DNA of 64,000 nt from Collimonas fungivorans. GTDB taxonomy: Bacteria; Pseudomonadota; Gammaproteobacteria; Burkholderiales; Burkholderiaceae_D. The number at the start of each line of letters is the position of its first letter. The first letter of the stretch is position 1. The DNA is taken from assembly GCF_001584145.1 (NCBI RefSeq), contig NZ_CP013232.1, positions 62,001 to 126,000 on the forward strand, in the 5' to 3' direction. Shown piece after piece: positions 39,741-49,089 of this stretch. The notes below the pieces were generated by a model. It ran no database searches, had not been told where the DNA came from, and saw only the letters and a program-made list of their open reading frames with translations. The translations under genes were made by a program, and so were the position numbers.

Positions 39741-41984
39741 ATGTATCCAAACCCTTCTGCAATGCTGGCCCGGGTAGGCCGCTTCAACCAGGACCGGCGC
39801 CTGGTCCGGATCAAGACCCCGTTGGATGCCGACCTGCTGCTGGTGCACCGGATGTACGGCAGCGAAGCGCTGTCCAAGCCGTTCCAGCTGACGCTGGAAT
39901 TACTGTCGCCGTACGACCAGCTTGAACTCAAGCAACTGGTCGGCCAGCCGGTGCTGCTGACCATGCTGACCGCTGGCGACGAGCGCCATTTCCATGGTTT
40001 TGTCCAGGAATTCAGCCGCACCGGCAGTGACGGCGGCCTGGCGACTTACCAGGCGCAGCTGGCGCCGTGGTTTTCCTTCCTCGACTACGCCAGCAACTGC
40101 CGCGTGTTCCAGGACCAGTCGGTGCTCGATATCGCCCAGGAAGTATTCAGCAAATACGGCCAGCTGGCCGATTACCGCTTTGACCTGATTGCCGGCCGCT
40201 ATCCAAAACTGCCGTACTGCGTGCAGTACAACGAATCCGATTTCACCTTCGTCTCGCGCCTGCTGGAGGATGCCGGCATCTACTACAGCTTCGAGCACAG
40301 CGAGAGTGGCCACAAGCTGGTGCTGGCCGACGACTCCACCCAGTGCAAGCCGCTGGACGGCGACGCCACCGTGCGTTTTCAGCCCAACCAGGAATTGCAG
40401 GCCAGCGACGTGCTGGACGACTGGCGGCCGCGGCGCCGGGTCGGGCCTTCGGTGCACAGCATCAAGAGTTTCGATTTCAAGCAGCCGCGCAATCCGCTCG
40501 CGGTCGAACTGAAGAACGATGCGCCGCGCGGCACCCTGCCGCAATTCGAGCATTACGCTTACGATGGCGCGGCCAGCTACGGCAACAGCTCGGTCGGCGA
40601 GCAGCTGACTGCGGTGCGCGCCGAGGAAGCCGGCTGGCAAACCAAGCTGTTTGAAGGCGCCGGCACTACCCGGGTGCTGGAGATTGGCCGCTATTTCGAC
40701 CTCAGCGGCCATTTCGAGCATGAGGACGACGACCAGACCGAACATCGCTTCATGGCGCTGCAGGTCAGCCACGATGCCCGCAACAATTTCTCCAGCGATT
40801 TCAGCGAAGCCCAGGATTGCATGTACCGGGTCGAGGTCAGCGCGCTGCGCCGCAAGATTCCGTACAGGCCCTTGCGCGAGACCGCCAGGCCGCGCATGCC
40901 GGGGCCGCAGACGGCGACCGTGGTGGGACCGAAAGGCGAGGAGATCTGGCACGACAAATACGGCCGCGTCAAATTGCAGTTCCACTGGGACCGGCTGGGC
41001 CAGTTCAACGACCAGAGTTCTTGCTGGGTGCGGGTCGCCAGCCCCTGGGCCGGCAGCGGCATGGGCGGGGTTTCGGCGCCGCGCGTCGGGCAGGAAGTGG
41101 TGGTCGATTTCCTCGATGGCAATCCGGACCGGCCGATCATCACCGGCCGCGTCTACAACGCCGACAACATGCCGCCGTTCGGCCAGGAAGTCAGCGGCAT
41201 GCGCTCCAAGACGGTGCGCGGCGGCGGCTTCAATGAAGTCACCATGCACGACACCGGCGGCAGCGAACTGCTCAACATGCATGCCCAGCGCGACATGGCG
41301 GTGACGGTGCTGAACGACCATAACAGCACCGTCAACAACAACAAGGCGACCAAGGTAGCGGTCAACCATAGCCTGAATGTCGGCGCCAACCAGGATATCT
41401 CGGTGGGCGGCAACCGCGGCGCCACGGTCACCGGCAACGATACCCGCACCGTCACCGGCACCTCCACCGCCACCGTTACCGGCGCGGTGACGCAGACCTA
41501 CCAGGCGGGCCAGAAACGCACCATCACTGCCGCCGGTTATAACGAAAACATCACCGGCGACTACGGCAGCACTCTGGTCGGCAACTATAGCGGCAGCACC
41601 AGCGGCAACTGGAAAAGAGATATCACCGGCACGCTCACCCATACCGTTACCGGCGCGGTCAGCGACACCATGCATGCCGGCCGCGAAGTGACGGTAACCG
41701 GCACCGACAAGCGCACGGTGACCGGCCCGGTAGAAGACGGCAACACAGGCGCGCGCCTGCTGTCGGTGACCGGCAACATGCAGCATGAAGTGTCCGGCAC
41801 CCACAGCGTGTATTCCGGCTCCGACCAGACAATTACTTCGGGCAGCAAGGTTGACCTGATGGTCGGCGGCGCCGGCATCAGTATCGTAGGCTCCGAAATC
41901 ATCATCACCGCAGGCGGCTCGATCATCAAGATCAATGGCGGCGGCGTCTCTATCAACGGCAGCAAGATCAACCTGAACAGCTGA
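39741..41984 (+). CDS. vgrG: T6SS spike protein VgrG (first copy)
   Basis: A 747-residue VgrG: the gp27-like part contains SRLLEDAGIYYSFEH and the gp5 OB-fold part contains EIWHDKYGRVKLQFHWDR, WVRVASPWAGSGMGG and GQEVVVDFLDGNPDRPIITG. The C-terminus is a long beta-helix of short repeats (VTGT, VTGAV, NITGDYGSTL) ending in GGGVSINGSKINLNS, without an enzymatic extension. The trimer tips the Hcp tube and carries the PAAR effector. ATG 39741 is preferred over 39735 because GGAG is eight bases upstream. It heads a cassette with a TPR protein, a PAAR-like/Rhs effector and its immunity gene. Confidence 0.95.
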   Translation: MYPNPSAMLARVGRFNQDRRLVRIKTPLDADLLLVHRMYGSEALSKPFQLTLELLSPYDQLELKQLVGQPVLLTMLTAGDERHFHGFVQEFSRTGSDGGLATYQAQLAPWFSFLDYASNCRVFQDQSVLDIAQEVFSKYGQLADYRFDLIAGRYPKLPYCVQYNESDFTFVSRLLEDAGIYYSFEHSESGHKLVLADDSTQCKPLDGDATVRFQPNQELQASDVLDDWRPRRRVGPSVHSIKSFDFKQPRNPLAVELKNDAPRGTLPQFEHYAYDGAASYGNSSVGEQLTAVRAEEAGWQTKLFEGAGTTRVLEIGRYFDLSGHFEHEDDDQTEHRFMALQVSHDARNNFSSDFSEAQDCMYRVEVSALRRKIPYRPLRETARPRMPGPQTATVVGPKGEEIWHDKYGRVKLQFHWDRLGQFNDQSSCWVRVASPWAGSGMGGVSAPRVGQEVVVDFLDGNPDRPIITGRVYNADNMPPFGQEVSGMRSKTVRGGGFNEVTMHDTGGSELLNMHAQRDMAVTVLNDHNSTVNNNKATKVAVNHSLNVGANQDISVGGNRGATVTGNDTRTVTGTSTATVTGAVTQTYQAGQKRTITAAGYNENITGDYGSTLVGNYSGSTSGNWKRDITGTLTHTVTGAVSDTMHAGREVTVTGTDKRTVTGPVEDGNTGARLLSVTGNMQHEVSGTHSVYSGSDQTITSGSKVDLMVGGAGISIVGSEIIITAGGSIIKINGGGVSINGSKINLNS

Positions 41985-42007
41985 GACCTTATTGAAAGGA
42001 CGCGAAC

Positions 42008-43657
42008 ATGGCGAAGAATCCTGTCGAAAAGCGCGTCGAGACCCTGCGCGACCTGTGGCTGGAACATACCGAAGACCCGCAGGTGCGGCTGCTGGTGTGG
42101 CGCATTCCCGATAATGCCGACCGCATGCTGCAAGCGTTTTTCGAGATGCAGCAGCATGCCGGCGACTGGACCACGCCGGACCTGTTCCTGCGCTTCGAGG
42201 TGCCGTTCGACACTGGCTTCGGCTACAGCCGGGCATTGCGCCAGGCCCTGGCCGACAGCTATGTCGACAGCAAGGACAGCCTGCGCGAGCAAGGGGTAGC
42301 GGCAGACTGGCCGTTTTCCCAGCTGCCGCTTCACGATTCTGCTTCCGGCGTAATGGTCTTGCTGGCTTCGTTCGCGCAGCATCATCACGCGCAGCTGGCG
42401 CATTTGCGTTATGTGAATGCAGTGCTGGCGCCTAACGGCGTGACCAGCCAGGATGGCTGGGAAGCGTGGCTGGACGCGGCGTTGCGCAGTCCCGCCCTGG
42501 CCGCGGATGAGGCCAGGGTGCGCCTGACGCTGGTCGATACTCTGTCCGACCGTCGCTGGGAGGCGCTGACGCAGCGCCATGGCGCCAGTGTGCGTGTGGT
42601 GGAAGCGCCGATCGACATGTTCGACATTGCCCGCGAAACGGTAGCGCAGTCAGGCGGCTCCGGCCCCACGGTAGCCTACCGCCAGCTGCTTACCGACGTC
42701 ATCACCCTGGTCGAAAAAGGCAGCGCCGCGCAAACCGCGGCGCGCGCCGAAAAAGCCATGCAGATCGCGCAGCGCGAGCGGTGGCCGGACCAGCAGGTAG
42801 TGCTGCAGATGGCGGTCGCGGGCGCTTACGTAAAAGAAAAGAACTACGTCGACGCCATCAAGCGCTATCGCGACGCCCGTGAATGCGCGATCCAGGCGGA
42901 ACAGGACAAGCATCCGATGGCGGCCGACCTGATCATGCAAACCTGGTTTGGCGAAGCTGGCGTGTGGCTGGTGGCGAAGCAGCCGGAAAAGGCGGCGCAA
43001 GCCTACTGCAGCGCCGCGGAGCAGGCGCAGCGTGTGCCCAATCCGATGTTTGAAATCGAAGGTTTCCGCATGGCCGGCTACAGTTACGCGCAAGCCCGGC
43101 AGGAAAAACTGGCGCGCGACCACGGCGCCCTGGCGCTGCGCGCTGCAAAAGCGGTCGCTCCGGCTGAACGTCCGCTCACCACCATGTCGCTTGCCCTGCA
43201 GGATCTGTTGCGCCTGCAAGACCCGGGGCGCACCGAAAAACTGGAGCGCAGCGCAGCAGATTACCAGGCCGCAGTCGCTGCCGCCCATCTGCATGCCGAA
43301 CAGCAGGCTGGCAAGCTGGGAGAGCAACCGGCGCCGGCCGACCTGGAAAAAATCGAAACGGCCATGCACGCGCGTTTCGAAAGCAGTTTCCAGCGCCAGC
43401 GCCAGGAACGCGAGCACCTGATCGCCGGCGGCGACGAATTCTTCCGCAAAGTGGTGGCGCTGGCGCGTGAACTGCTCAATCCGCTCTGGAACGGCCTGCC
43501 CGAAGTCAAGCATCCGCTCGACAAGGATGTCCCGGAATGGAGCGAGCCGCCGCAGTTCACCAAATTGCCCGATCCGGCCGGCGTGATCGAGACCGCCGCG
43601 GCGGCCCATTCAAACGCAGCCGCCAAAGCGCCGGCAAGCGCCGCCGCGACCGCCTGA
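42008..43657 (+). CDS. TPR-containing protein between VgrG and Rhs effector, putative loading chaperone
   Basis: A 549-residue cytoplasmic protein. The N-terminal ~210 residues (LRDLWLEHTEDPQVRLLVWRIP, PDLFLRFEVPFDTGFGYSRALRQAL) form a domain I do not recognise; it is not DUF4123, DUF1795 (Eag) or DUF2169, the known effector adaptors. From about residue 245 there are TPR-like hairpins (AEKAMQIAQRERWPDQQ, KEKNYVDAIKRYRDARECAIQAEQDK, AAQAYCSAAEQAQRV), then a coiled-coil-like stretch and an Ala-rich end. Its place, 23 bases after vgrG and 13 before the PAAR-like/Rhs gene, is exactly where effector chaperones are encoded, so it probably loads the Rhs protein onto VgrG. That is inference from context. 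Confidence 0.7.
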   Translation: MAKNPVEKRVETLRDLWLEHTEDPQVRLLVWRIPDNADRMLQAFFEMQQHAGDWTTPDLFLRFEVPFDTGFGYSRALRQALADSYVDSKDSLREQGVAADWPFSQLPLHDSASGVMVLLASFAQHHHAQLAHLRYVNAVLAPNGVTSQDGWEAWLDAALRSPALAADEARVRLTLVDTLSDRRWEALTQRHGASVRVVEAPIDMFDIARETVAQSGGSGPTVAYRQLLTDVITLVEKGSAAQTAARAEKAMQIAQRERWPDQQVVLQMAVAGAYVKEKNYVDAIKRYRDARECAIQAEQDKHPMAADLIMQTWFGEAGVWLVAKQPEKAAQAYCSAAEQAQRVPNPMFEIEGFRMAGYSYAQARQEKLARDHGALALRAAKAVAPAERPLTTMSLALQDLLRLQDPGRTEKLERSAADYQAAVAAAHLHAEQQAGKLGEQPAPADLEKIETAMHARFESSFQRQRQEREHLIAGGDEFFRKVVALARELLNPLWNGLPEVKHPLDKDVPEWSEPPQFTKLPDPAGVIETAAAAHSNAAAKAPASAAATA

Positions 43658-43670
43658 AAAGGAAGCGTCC

Positions 43671-46600
43671 ATGACCAACGCTGCCAAGCATTTCGACCCC
43701 CAGATAGGCATCGATATCCACATGTACGTACTGGTGCCCGGCACGCCGCCGGTGCCGCTGCCCACTGCGCATATCTCGATGGTGCTCGATCCTTTCGATT
43801 ACCTGCCTTTTATCGGCGCGACAGTGCAGGTGGCCGGCGTCAAGCGCGCCACGGCGGGAACCGGCGGCCTGTCGGTGCATATCCCGCTGGCGATCTGGGT
43901 GCCGCCCCTGCGCGCCCCCGGCGGTCCGCAGTTCGACGACGAGTTGTTCATGGGCAGCAAGACCGTGCTGGCCGACGACTCGCCGTTCTCGCGCCTGGGC
44001 ATGCCGGTGCTCGATTGCAGCGTGGTCGGCATGGTGCCGCCGTTCCGCCTGAAGAAACCGTCCAAACCGCATCTGTCGATGACCTTGCCGACTTCGGTCA
44101 ACCTGGCGATACCGGACAGCGTGTTTGTCGGCGGGCCGCCGACGATTTCCCTGATGGGCATTGCATCCAAGCTGGGATTTGCGGCCCTGGGCAAAGGCTT
44201 CAAGGCTTTACGTCGAACCAAGGGCTTTCAGCGAGTAGGAGAGGCGTTCAAAAAGGCGCGCCAGAAGCTGTTCAAGAATATGGAGCCCGGCTTCCTGAAA
44301 TGCAGGGTGCTGCGTGCGGAGCCGGTCGATATCCGCGATGGCAGCGTTGCAGTTTTCCATGAAGATTTTTTCATTCCAGGCCGCTTGCCGCTGACCTGGA
44401 GCCGCGGCTATTCCTCGAATAACAACCATGATGGCATCTGTGGATACGGCTGGCAGACACCTGCGGATTTTCGGCTGGAAATTGAGCCGGATGGCATGGT
44501 GCTGTTTTTCGAGGCAAGCGGCGCGGCGGTGTTTTCCCAATTGCCTGAAGCAGTGGGTGCCGATCACGCCGTGACGGAATTTGTCGACGGCGCGCAGTTG
44601 CATTGGGCCAGAAGCGACGATGCCGATGAACTGCATGTCGTGACCAAGGACGATCTTCGTTACGTCTTCCGCAAGCCTGCGCCCAATATCGCACCATTGC
44701 ATCAAGCCCTGTGCCTGCAGATCGAAAGGATCGAAGATCTGTGCGGTAATCATTGGCGTTTTGAACGTGTCGATGGCCATCTGACACGAATCATAGAGAG
44801 CGGTATCGGTGAACTTCCGGGACGCTTTATCGAAGTGCATGAATACGACGGTAAAATCCATCAGCTAAGCCTGCACGATCCTGCTACCGGACTGAACTAT
44901 CCGCTGGTGACATACAAGTACCAGAACCGCGATATGGTCGCAGCATTCGACGCACTTGACGCCGCCCGTACCTTCGACTATGACCATCATCGCCTGGTGC
45001 GCCATGCTGACCGCCTGGGTCTCTCGTTTTATTATGCTTATGACGATGAATGGCGCGTTATACACGCTTGGGGTGAAAATGGCCTGCATGACAGCAGCTT
45101 TGTGTACAACACGGTATTGCGCGAGACCGAAGTCACTGATTCGCTCGGCCATGTTTCGCTGATCAAGTTCGATGAAGATAATTTGCCTTTATGCGAAATT
45201 GACCCGCTGGGCGGCGTTACGGTATTCGAATACGATGCATTAGGACGGACTACGGCAGTCCTTGATCCTGCTGGATCAAGGACGGAATTTGAGTATGACG
45301 AGCGGGGTAATTTGCTGAAACTGCTGGACCCAGAGGGCAACGCGACTGTCATGGTGTTCAATGACGCTAATCGTATTACTGAAGTGGTCGACCCGCTTGG
45401 CAAGCACTGGCGCCGCAGCTGGAGCGAAAACGGTTTGTTGCTCGAACAAAGTACGCCAATGGGGGCGCGTTCGCATTTTACCTACGATGCTCATGGCCAG
45501 CTGCTTACCTTGGTGAATCCACGCGGCGCTGTTACGGCGCTGGCGTTTGACCGTTACGGCAATCTTTCGTGTTTGACCGATGCCCTCGGCCACCGCAGCC
45601 ATTTCGAGCACGATGCCCTTGGATATCTGAAGCGTATTACGGATCCTGCCGGCACCGCTACCGAATATCGCTACGATGCCAAAGGACGTTTGCTGCAGAC
45701 GCTTGATGCGGATGGCGTGAGCTCTTTTTGCGATTATGACGCAGAGGACCAGTTGATCAGCTACACGTCTCAGGACGGCGCCAAAACCGTTCTGGAGTAC
45801 GCGGGCACAGGCAGGCTCGCAAAGCGCCTGCATGCGGATGGCCAGACTGTCGAGTATTTGTATGACACCGAACAGCAATTGGTCGGAGTGGTAAATCAGC
45901 GCAAGGAAACCTACCGGCTCAAGCGCGATGCCTTGGGCCGTATTGTTGAGGAGTGCGATTATTGGGAGCAATCGCGTCGATATCGCTACGATGCCAGGGG
46001 CGCTTTGCTGAGCAGCCGTGACCCTTTGGGACAGACGATCAGTTACGCCACTGACCGTTTGGGCCGGATTACCAGAAAAACGCTGCCGGACAGCGATGAT
46101 CCCGCGCGGCAAATACAGGAAACCTATGGCTACGACAGGAATGGCGCTTTGATCGAGATGCGCAATCCATGTCGCCATGTATTGCGTAAATTCGATGCCG
46201 ACGGCAATCTGAGCGAAGAAAACCAGGATGGTTTCAAGATCGAGAATCGCTATGATGAAGTGGGCAACCGTTTATCGCGGCAAACCAGTGCCGACAATAA
46301 GGTCGTTTGCAGTTTCGATTTGTGCGATCGGGTAGCAAGTGTGGCCATCAACTCGGAACCCCCTGTCCTGATCGAACGCGACGTCCTTGGACGCGCAACC
46401 AAAGAACATCTGAGCGGCAAGGTCCAGCGTCATCTGAGCTACAACGCGGCCGGTCATTTGAACGCCCAAACGGTATTACGCGACCAGATGCCGCTGTTCG
46501 ATACCAGTTACGATTATGACCATGCCGGCAATCAGACGCGGCGAAGCGACAGCGGCCATGGCAGTAACCTGTATCAATATGACCCGCTAGGCAATCTCTT

Positions 46601-48269
46601 GCAACATACCGATCCTGCCGGTCACGTCACGAAGTTCCTCAGCGATCCTGCCGGCGATCGCTTGCGTACGCAGATTCGGAAAATGGAAATGCGGCAAGCT
46701 GCGGGCGCTGAAAATCAGGTCGAGATTACCTGGAGCCGCGAAGGTGATCACGAGGGACGGCATTATGTATTCGACCGCGTCGGCAACCTGATACGCCGTG
46801 AAGCTGGTTCGGTGATTTCGCCGGCTGCACCGGATGTGGCATCCCTCCGACTGCGCTGGGACGCCAACCAGCGTTTGATCGAAAGCAGCAAAGGTAGCCA
46901 GTCGACCCGCTATGGCTATGATCCGTTGGGGCGCCGGGTGTTCAAGCGCAATCAAAACCACACCACCTGGTTCTTTTGGGACGGCGACGCGCTGTTGGGA
47001 GAAGTCCGGCAGTCTAACAACGCCGGCAGCCTTGCGGATATCTGGTCGGCTGGAAACGTTGCGGATCTGATGGCCGCGCGCCGCCGCCTGACTGCTCTGA
47101 AGGCAATGCATGGCCAGGTTAGAGAGTTTGTTTATTATCCCGCCACGTTTGTGCCGTTCGCTTTGATCGACCGTCCTGCTGAAGGAGATGTGGCGAGCGG
47201 CATCAATGCAGCGGTAGAGAAAAATATGTCTCGTGCCGCTACCAGCGCACCTGAAACTTTGAAAGCAAGTGGGCCCGGCGCCGGCGGCATGGGAGGCTTG
47301 GGTAGCGTCAAGCTCGGTGTTTTAGACGATCCTGCATCGCCAGTGCATGAAAACCAGATCTCGGCCCGCCTCGGTCGGCAGCAATTGGATAATACCGGAC
47401 TGGGCGCTGGAATACAGCTGAGTGGCAACGCCGGCGCGCCATCGCTTGCATTCGGGTCAGCAGCTGGAACGCCGCCGGCAGCACCGGAAATGGATGCCGG
47501 CGCCGCGGGCTCGAAACGACCGGCGGTGGCTGGTCATGTGTTTCATTATCACGTTGATCCCAACGGCTGTCCGACAAGGTTGACGGATGCTGACGGAACA
47601 GTGGTGTGGTCGGCCAGCTACACGGCCATGGGAGCGGTGCGGCAGCTGCATATGCAGGCCGTGGATAATCCGCTCCGGCTGCAAGGTCAGTATTCTGATG
47701 CTGAAACCGGCATGCACTACAACCGTTACCGATATTACGACCCGGATATCGGACAGTTTGTTGGACAGGATCCGATAGGACTGGACGGGGGGATAGCTCT
47801 GTATTCCTACGCACCCAATACCTTCGCCTGGATAGACCCGCTTGGCTTGACCATTCGTCCTGGCGGAGCACAGACGCATGATGTCGGATCTCACAGCGAA
47901 CTGAGTCCTGGTGTAAATCGTGCTCCAGGACATACCAATACCTTGCCGGACCTGCGCGTTCAATCGCACCATCCTGTCCAGGACGCCTGGGCCAAGGCAA
48001 ACATTGCAAACTACAACAGCGGTGACGCTCCTACGATATTATTGAGATCTTCCAGCGGCTACGAACATGCCCAAGTCTCGGCGGCGCAAAGAGCATGGCG
48101 GACACGGCTGTCAGCACTGCCCGGAGGAAAATGGGGATCAACTACGCTCAGAGAAGAAATGAATACCGGGTATAAGCAGCTGATTGACGCCGGTGTTCCC
48201 GAAGGTCGAGCGCGCAGAGCGATCGCCAGTTCTTATAAATACTTCACTTCTTTAGGATGCCGGATTTAA
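43671..48269 (+). CDS. PAAR-like/Rhs effector with SHH-type HNH/EndoVII-like toxin tail
   Basis: 1532 residues. The N-terminal ~160 residues are a PAAR-like spike tip (PTAHISMVLDPFDYLPFIGATVQVAG, GSKTVLADDSPFSRLGMPVL). Residues ~220-1390 are an Rhs/YD-repeat shell (many G.LTR...YDA.GR-type repeats), closed by DPIGLDGG and DPLGL (D1389), the motif after which Rhs proteins self-cleave. The ~139-residue tail carries RVQS-H1433-H1434-PVQDAW, a double His resembling SHH-type HNH/Endonuclease VII toxins, and RSSSGYEHAQVSAAQRAWR. The downstream SUKH protein supports a nuclease toxin. No N-terminal membrane helices are present, unlike Eag-dependent Rhs effectors. The YD and tail parts appear less GC-rich than neighbours. 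Confidence 0.92.
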   Translation: MTNAAKHFDPQIGIDIHMYVLVPGTPPVPLPTAHISMVLDPFDYLPFIGATVQVAGVKRATAGTGGLSVHIPLAIWVPPLRAPGGPQFDDELFMGSKTVLADDSPFSRLGMPVLDCSVVGMVPPFRLKKPSKPHLSMTLPTSVNLAIPDSVFVGGPPTISLMGIASKLGFAALGKGFKALRRTKGFQRVGEAFKKARQKLFKNMEPGFLKCRVLRAEPVDIRDGSVAVFHEDFFIPGRLPLTWSRGYSSNNNHDGICGYGWQTPADFRLEIEPDGMVLFFEASGAAVFSQLPEAVGADHAVTEFVDGAQLHWARSDDADELHVVTKDDLRYVFRKPAPNIAPLHQALCLQIERIEDLCGNHWRFERVDGHLTRIIESGIGELPGRFIEVHEYDGKIHQLSLHDPATGLNYPLVTYKYQNRDMVAAFDALDAARTFDYDHHRLVRHADRLGLSFYYAYDDEWRVIHAWGENGLHDSSFVYNTVLRETEVTDSLGHVSLIKFDEDNLPLCEIDPLGGVTVFEYDALGRTTAVLDPAGSRTEFEYDERGNLLKLLDPEGNATVMVFNDANRITEVVDPLGKHWRRSWSENGLLLEQSTPMGARSHFTYDAHGQLLTLVNPRGAVTALAFDRYGNLSCLTDALGHRSHFEHDALGYLKRITDPAGTATEYRYDAKGRLLQTLDADGVSSFCDYDAEDQLISYTSQDGAKTVLEYAGTGRLAKRLHADGQTVEYLYDTEQQLVGVVNQRKETYRLKRDALGRIVEECDYWEQSRRYRYDARGALLSSRDPLGQTISYATDRLGRITRKTLPDSDDPARQIQETYGYDRNGALIEMRNPCRHVLRKFDADGNLSEENQDGFKIENRYDEVGNRLSRQTSADNKVVCSFDLCDRVASVAINSEPPVLIERDVLGRATKEHLSGKVQRHLSYNAAGHLNAQTVLRDQMPLFDTSYDYDHAGNQTRRSDSGHGSNLYQYDPLGNLLQHTDPAGHVTKFLSDPAGDRLRTQIRKMEMRQAAGAENQVEITWSREGDHEGRHYVFDRVGNLIRREAGSVISPAAPDVASLRLRWDANQRLIESSKGSQSTRYGYDPLGRRVFKRNQNHTTWFFWDGDALLGEVRQSNNAGSLADIWSAGNVADLMAARRRLTALKAMHGQVREFVYYPATFVPFALIDRPAEGDVASGINAAVEKNMSRAATSAPETLKASGPGAGGMGGLGSVKLGVLDDPASPVHENQISARLGRQQLDNTGLGAGIQLSGNAGAPSLAFGSAAGTPPAAPEMDAGAAGSKRPAVAGHVFHYHVDPNGCPTRLTDADGTVVWSASYTAMGAVRQLHMQAVDNPLRLQGQYSDAETGMHYNRYRYYDPDIGQFVGQDPIGLDGGIALYSYAPNTFAWIDPLGLTIRPGGAQTHDVGSHSELSPGVNRAPGHTNTLPDLRVQSHHPVQDAWAKANIANYNSGDAPTILLRSSSGYEHAQVSAAQRAWRTRLSALPGGKWGSTTLREEMNTGYKQLIDAGVPEGRARRAIASSYKYFTSLGCRI

Positions 48270-48271
48270 CG

Positions 48272-48655
48272 ATGGATATCACAAATATTATTGCCTTGGG
48301 CGCGGCCGTGGCGCCGGCCTCGCAAGTAGAAATCGACCAGATGCGGCAACAGCTTGGACGACCGGTCCCGGCGCAGCTGGAGGATTTTTATCGCAGCACG
48401 AATGGCTTCATTACACCGCAAGGAGCGACGCTATACGATACCGCATCAATGTTGGAACGCAACACAACATATGAGATAAGTACCTATTGTCCGGAATACC
48501 TGCTGGTCGGTGACGACAGCGGTGGCCGCGGTTTCCTGATGCGGTCAGAGTCGGACGACTTGTCCATCTATAGTTCGGATCTTGGCGACCTGGGGCCGGA
48601 AGATTTCGAACAAGAGGCCGCTTCATTGCAGGACTGGATTTCATCGCTGCGCTAA
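48272..48655 (+). CDS. SUKH (SMI1/KNR4)-family immunity protein
   Basis: About 127 residues with the SUKH pattern: a helix IDQMRQQLGRPVPAQLEDFYRSTNGF, then LYDTASMLERNTTYEIS, CPEYLLVGDDSGGRGFLM and an acidic C-terminus. SUKH proteins neutralise polymorphic nuclease toxins, especially of the HNH/EndoVII fold, matching the Rhs tail encoded just upstream. ATG 48272 has GGA seven bases before it; an upstream in-frame ATG (48257) overlaps the rhs stop and could add five residues. The gene follows rhs by two bases, ensuring co-expression of toxin and antidote. Confidence 0.87.
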   Translation: MDITNIIALGAAVAPASQVEIDQMRQQLGRPVPAQLEDFYRSTNGFITPQGATLYDTASMLERNTTYEISTYCPEYLLVGDDSGGRGFLMRSESDDLSIYSSDLGDLGPEDFEQEAASLQDWISSLR

Positions 48656-48677
48656 AGCCTTCTGGCCGGAAGGGCTC
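48656..48677. terminator. Weak hairpin between convergent immunity and unknown genes
   Basis: AGCCTTC and GGAAGGGCT form an imperfect stem right after the immunity stop codon. There is no U-run, so it is at best a weak terminator in the 53-bp convergent gap. Confidence 0.3.
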
Positions 48678-48708
48678 TAGCGCATTACTTATGCAGTTTT
48701 CGTAGAGC

Positions 48709-49077
48709 CTATCCGGTAATCTGGATAACGTGCAACCCAGGCTGCTCCTTGCAGCGCAAGTGATAGCTCTTGTCTCCCACCTTCAGCGTGATGTGCAGGT
48801 TGTTGTCCACCCCACGCTGATCGCCGGTCCCGCCTTCATGCGCCGTCGCCGACGGCAGCCATGGCCGCCCCTGCATCAGCTGCAGCAGCTGGCGCGCCTG
48901 TGAACGCGCCGATGCGGAAGCCATATCCAGCAGGTCGATGATATCGGCCGGCGTCAGCTTGACGAAATTGCGCACGTCGGTGGCCTTGTCCTGGTACTGG
49001 AATTTGCGGCTGTATTTCTCGTCGAAGCGCTTCGAGTAGCACTGCTTCAAGATCTTTTGCTTGGTTGCTGCATCCAT
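48709..49077 (-). CDS. Small uncharacterised protein downstream of clpV
   Basis: 122 residues. The N-terminal part is helical and charged (TKQKILKQCYSKRFDEKYSRKF) with a run ARSQARQLLQLMQGRPWLP; the C-terminal part is beta-rich (GVDNNLHITLKVGDKSYHLRC). No signal peptide, membrane segment or catalytic motif is visible and I do not recognise a family. It is 12 bases after the clpV stop, in the tail of the T6SS sheath/baseplate operon, so co-expression with the machine is likely. Possible roles such as effector chaperone or regulator are open. Confidence 0.65.
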   Translation of the reverse strand: MDAATKQKILKQCYSKRFDEKYSRKFQYQDKATDVRNFVKLTPADIIDLLDMASASARSQARQLLQLMQGRPWLPSATAHEGGTGDQRGVDNNLHITLKVGDKSYHLRCKEQPGLHVIQITG

Positions 49078-49089
49078 GTTCTCTCCGTT

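Noticed and set aside
39900..42236. 778-codon minus-strand frame opposite vgrG
   Set aside because: Mirror of the repetitive VgrG coding sequence; no independent support.
44900..47800. Repetitive DNA considered as a repeat array
   Set aside because: It encodes the degenerate YD repeats of the Rhs protein, a protein-level repeat, not a DNA repeat element.
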